Source: Bacteroidota bacterium
Lineage (GTDB): Bacteria; Bacteroidota; Bacteroidia; Flavobacteriales; Flavobacteriaceae
DNA length: 10,255 bases
NCBI GenBank assembly: GCA_024278565.1
Contig: JAJRSY010000144.1
Coordinates: 1-10,255 of the forward strand
Direction: 5' to 3'
A model generated the notes under the pieces. That model made no database searches, was not told the DNA's origin, and saw only the letters and a program-made list of their open reading frames with translations. Positions 8,103 to 10,255 of the stretch are shown here, piece by piece (within the stretch, counting starts at the first letter, position 1; every line of letters begins with the position of its first letter). The position numbers and the translations under genes are program-made.

Positions 8103-8176
8103 GTGGTTGTAGCTCAGCTGGTTAGAGCATCGGTTTGTGGTACCGAGGGTCGCCGGTTCGAACCCGGTCTTCCACC
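8103..8176 (+). tRNA. tRNA-His (anticodon GTG)
   Basis: The 74 bases fold as a cloverleaf: acceptor 8103-8109 with 8169-8175, D-stem GCTC/GAGC at 8112-8115 and 8125-8128, anticodon stem TCGGT/ACCGA at 8130-8134 and 8142-8146 with anticodon GTG at 8137-8139, variable GGGTC, and T-arm 8152-8168 with loop TTCGAAC. G8102 and C8176 supply the G-1:C73 pair that identifies tRNA-His. The 3' CCA is not fully encoded (only CA follows C73). The oddity is the acceptor stem: GTGGTTG faces CTTCCAC, so positions 5:68 and 6:67 are both T-T mismatches. The anticodon and T-arm are otherwise intact, so it is called a tRNA rather than a pseudogene. Confidence 0.93.
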
Positions 8177-8187
8177 CAGAACACAGG

Positions 8188-8215
8188 CCTTATCTTGATA
8201 GATAGGGTCTTTTTT
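8188..8215 (+). terminator. Intrinsic terminator, array unit 1 (tRNA-His)
   Basis: CCTTATCT pairs with AGATAGGG around the loop TGAT, an 8-bp stem with one G-T pair, followed by TCTTTTTT. It sits 11 bases after the tRNA and is the natural tRNA-His terminator. Confidence 0.85.
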
Positions 8216-8301
8216 GTACACAGGATTTTGAATACTTGCCGGATGAGAGGTTTATGCCGAGCGTAGCCGAGGTGAACCCGGTCTTCCGCCCAGAACATAG
8301 G

Positions 8302-8329
8302 CCTTATCTAAATAGATAGGGTCTTTTTT
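8302..8329 (+). terminator. Intrinsic terminator, array unit 2
   Basis: This copy has the same 8-bp stem as unit 1, with loop AAAT in place of TGAT, followed by TCTTTTTT. The stem is unchanged, while two bases differ in the loop. Confidence 0.75.
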
Positions 8330-8415
8330 GTACACAGGATTTTGAATACTTGCCGGGTGAGAGGTTTATGCCGAGCGTAGCCGAGGTGAACCCGGTCTTC
8401 CACCCAGAACATAGG

Positions 8416-8443
8416 CCTTATCTAAATAGATAGGGTCTTTTTT
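8416..8443 (+). terminator. Intrinsic terminator, array unit 3
   Basis: Identical to the unit 2 hairpin (loop AAAT) with the same T-tract. It would catch any transcript that passes the first two. Confidence 0.75.
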
Positions 8444-8523
8444 GTACACAGGATTTTGAATACTTGCCGGGTGAGAAGTTTATGCCGAGCGTAGCCGGGG
8501 TGAATCCGGTCTTCCACCCTGAC

Positions 8524-8577
8524 CAAATGCCTTGTCCCAACGGATAGGTCTTTTTTTGTAGAGGCATTTGATTTTTT
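8524..8577 (+). terminator. Nested terminator closing the array
   Basis: A perfect 9-bp inverted repeat, CAAATGCCT (8524-8532) against AGGCATTTG (8562-8570), is followed by ATTTTTT. Inside it a smaller imperfect hairpin (CCT/AGG and TCC/GGA, 8530-8548) is followed by its own TCTTTTTTT. The two share the CCT at 8530-8532, so only one can form fully at a time. The inner hairpin is a diverged version of the array terminator. It separates the tRNA array from the convergent peptidase gene. Confidence 0.65.
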
Positions 8578-8631
8578 GCTGGGCGGTCTCTGCCAATTGA
8601 TACTGCAATCGAGCTACTGAATCAGTGGTTT

Positions 8632-10203
8632 TCACTTACTTACCTTGTCAGCAATGACCCGTTGGTCACGATTGGCAAGTTCCCAAGCGGTGTGAAAAAC
8701 CAAACGAGATCTATTCTGCAATAAATCGTAGTTGATCTTATCAGGGGTATCACCGGGCTTATGGTAATCGGCATGTGTACCGTTAAAATAGAAAATAATA
8801 GGAATGTTGTTTTTTGCAAAATTATAATGGTCGCTCCTATAGTAGAAACGATTGGGGTCGTTCTCATCGTTAAAGGTATAATCTAGTTCAATGTTCATAA
8901 ATCGTTTGTTTACCTCTTCGGATAGTTCATGCAGGTCGGTACTCAGTTTATCAGATCCTATCAGGTATATATAGTTTCTATCGCCTTCACGTTCTGGATC
9001 GATGCGCCCGATCATATCAATGTTCAAATTGGCAATCGTATTTTCCAAAGGAAAAATAGGTGCTACATCGGTATAATACTGTGACCCCAAAAGGCCTTTT
9101 TCCTCACCGGTGACATGTAAAAAAACAACAGACCTCTTAGGCCCCTTACCGGCATCGGCCGCTTGTTTGAAAGCCTCGGCAATTTCCAACATGGCCACGG
9201 TGCCCGAGCCATCATCATCAGCACCATTGTTGATATCACCATTGGAATTAATACCTATATGGTCCAAATGGGAGGAAATAATAACATACTCATCGGGTTT
9301 TTCAGATCCCTTAATAAATGCCACCACATTTTCTGAGTCCACTTCCTCGCTGTTGCTTACCACATTAAACTGTATTTTACTTGAAAGTGTTTTCGGAACT
9401 TGATCCGTTTCTATTTTGGGCAATATAGCTGTAGCAAAATCGCCATCAATAAAAACACTGGCAAACTTGGCAGTATCATTTGTTTTAATGGACATGTTGC
9501 CGTTAGCGTTGTTTTTCATCTGTTTAAATTGGTTCTTGAAACGTGAAAAATTAGTTGGATCGTAGTAAAGCATGACCTTGGCACCTTTGTCTTTAGCAAG
9601 CTCCATTCGTTTTCCCAGCGATTCTGACATATTGCTCCAAACAGACTTCTTATCCGAGCCGGAAAATAGGTATGTGCCATCAATGTTCGTGGGCTCGCCC
9701 GCCCTGATCAGAACGATTTTTCCTTTAATATCCAATCCTTTGTAATCTGAGTACCCATCATCTTCAATGCCGAAACCTACATATACAATATTGTCAAAAG
9801 ACCCTTGTATCTCGGAGAGTGCGAGTACATGGCCGCCAATTAGAAACTCATTGCTATTCAGGTTTATGGTGCCAGAAGGCAGTTCGCTGATTTCCAAGGG
9901 TACGTTCTGTATGTAATCACCGTTACTTTTAGCAGCGGCAACCCCTAGTTTTTCATACTCTTTCTTAATATAGGCAACGGCTTTTTTCTGACCGGGTTTC
10001 CCAGTTTCCCTACCTACATATTCGTCCGAAGCATAGATGTACAGATGTTCTTTGAGTTCGGCTTCTGTAATTGTTTTGGAATAGGTCACTGAACTTTCTT
10101 CTGCTTGAGAATCTTGGTCGGCTATGGATGCGGTTTTTTGGGAAGAATTGCACGCCATTGCCATTCCGATCATGCCAATGGCAACTAGTAGTTTGTTTTT
10201 CAT
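8632..10203 (-). CDS. Lipoprotein M28 family zinc aminopeptidase with PA-like domain
   Basis: A surface or periplasmic lipoprotein of 523 residues that probably removes N-terminal amino acids from peptides. The signal ends in the lipobox AMAC with Cys18 as lipidation site, followed by a Ser/Glu-rich linker to about 40. A PA-like insert (about 130-280, including YVGFGI and KGKIVLIRAG) precedes and interrupts the catalytic core, as in other large M28 enzymes. The two-zinc site is complete: His312 and Asp314 in SSHLDH, bridging Asp329 in NNGADDDGSG, catalytic Glu367 and ligand Glu368 in TGEEKGLLGS, Asp396 in NIDMIGR, and His481 in DYHKPGDT. The ATG at 10201-10203 gives the full signal peptide and lies about 28 bases from a consensus -7 box. 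The gene stands alone, convergent with the tRNA array. Substrate specificity cannot be told. Confidence 0.93.
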   Translation of the reverse strand: MKNKLLVAIGMIGMAMACNSSQKTASIADQDSQAEESSVTYSKTITEAELKEHLYIYASDEYVGRETGKPGQKKAVAYIKKEYEKLGVAAAKSNGDYIQNVPLEISELPSGTINLNSNEFLIGGHVLALSEIQGSFDNIVYVGFGIEDDGYSDYKGLDIKGKIVLIRAGEPTNIDGTYLFSGSDKKSVWSNMSESLGKRMELAKDKGAKVMLYYDPTNFSRFKNQFKQMKNNANGNMSIKTNDTAKFASVFIDGDFATAILPKIETDQVPKTLSSKIQFNVVSNSEEVDSENVVAFIKGSEKPDEYVIISSHLDHIGINSNGDINNGADDDGSGTVAMLEIAEAFKQAADAGKGPKRSVVFLHVTGEEKGLLGSQYYTDVAPIFPLENTIANLNIDMIGRIDPEREGDRNYIYLIGSDKLSTDLHELSEEVNKRFMNIELDYTFNDENDPNRFYYRSDHYNFAKNNIPIIFYFNGTHADYHKPGDTPDKINYDLLQNRSRLVFHTAWELANRDQRVIADKVSK

Positions 10204-10231
10204 TAAAACTTTTGTTGAGTTCGAAATTTGT

Positions 10232-10254
10232 CAAAAATACTTAAAACAAAGCTA
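10232..10254 (-). promoter_or_regulatory. Putative -7 boxes of the M28 peptidase promoter
   Basis: On the minus strand TATTTTTG (10239 to 10232) and TAGCTTTG (10254 to 10247) both match TAnnTTTG exactly. Use of the nearer box would give a leader of about 20 bases, like the other genes here. The matching -33 elements would lie beyond the right edge, so the choice cannot be settled. Confidence 0.45.
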
Positions 10255-10255
10255 A

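Larger units (their letters stand above)
8249..8518 (+). pseudogene. Three degenerate copies of the tRNA-His 3' half
   Basis: At 8249-8290, 8363-8404 and 8477-8518 a stretch runs from GGTTT (AGTTT in the third copy) through CCGAG and GAACCCGG to CTTCC. In the first copy, 27 of the 34 bases corresponding to tRNA positions 8143-8176 match without gaps. The anticodon region is shortened by about 3 bases relative to the tRNA, and the T-stem 5' strand no longer pairs well, so none can be a working tRNA. The 5' half is not convincingly present. These are best read as decayed tRNA fragments at unit junctions. Confidence 0.5.
8160..8519 (+). repeat. Tandem array of 114-bp units derived from tRNA-His 3' end and terminator
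   Basis: Units begin with GAACCCGGTCTTCC (or a one-base variant) at 8160, 8274, 8388 and 8502, exactly 114 bases apart. Three units are complete and the fourth stops after about 18 bases. Units 1 and 2 differ at 5 positions, units 2 and 3 at 3. Each full unit holds the tRNA 3' end, an intrinsic terminator, an AT-rich spacer with GTACACAGG, and a GC-rich end (ATGCCGAGCGTAGCCG) that resembles the tRNA anticodon-to-T arm. The first unit starts inside the real tRNA-His gene, so the array probably arose by tandem duplication at the gene's 3' boundary. Confidence 0.9.

Noticed and set aside
8160..8519. CRISPR array
   Set aside because: The 114-bp period has no short repeat with unique spacers; the whole unit is repeated almost identically, and no cas genes are present.
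8160..8519. att sites of an integrated element at tRNA-His
   Set aside because: Direct repeats of a tRNA 3' end suggest this, but the full 114 bases are repeated, there is no integrase and there is no cargo between copies; kept only as a possible origin in the findings.
9110..9403. 97-codon open frame on the plus strand
   Set aside because: It is antisense to the catalytic region of the M28 peptidase and has no family resemblance or promoter.

Overview
The window looks like chromosomal DNA from a marine-type member of the Flavobacteriaceae (Bacteroidota). The evidence is moderate-to-low GC, upstream regions with almost no Shine-Dalgarno sequences, several exact matches to the Bacteroidota -7 promoter box TAnnTTTG, a ResB-CcsA fusion of the Bacteroidota type, a TPR histidine kinase with a flavobacterial layout, and a bacillithiol deacetylase. 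The genus cannot be fixed from the sequence.

Layout. The left edge (1-100, minus) holds the first 33 codons of a lipoprotein with an RK-type Tat-like signal. Positions 112-299 form a small non-coding element with imperfect ~29-bp terminal inverted repeats and internal palindromes (MITE-like). A plus-strand block follows: the 1059-residue cytochrome c synthase CcsBA (471-3650), a Cys/Met-metabolism PLP enzyme (3705-4880) and BshB1 of bacillithiol synthesis (5034-5756). BshB1 meets, tail to tail and with stop codons overlapping in a single TTAA, a minus-strand TPR sensor histidine kinase (5753-7846). Then come a strong consensus promoter, a tRNA-His gene (8103-8176), and a tandem array of 114-bp units. 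The array repeats the 3' half of the tRNA together with its intrinsic terminator. The right end is a minus-strand lipoprotein aminopeptidase of family M28 (8632-10203) with promoter boxes at the window edge.

How the parts relate. The three plus-strand genes share a thiol/sulfur theme: CcsBA attaches haem to reduced cysteines of apocytochrome c outside the cytoplasmic membrane, the PLP enzyme belongs to the transsulfuration family, and BshB1 makes the amino-sugar intermediate to which cysteine is later added in bacillithiol. This link is inference; CcsBA and BshB1 appear to have their own promoters.

The most unusual structure is the tRNA-His region. The tRNA has two adjacent T-T mismatches in its acceptor stem. 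Its 3' half reappears three times downstream with a damaged anticodon arm, each copy embedded in an otherwise nearly identical 114-bp repeat carrying a terminator hairpin.
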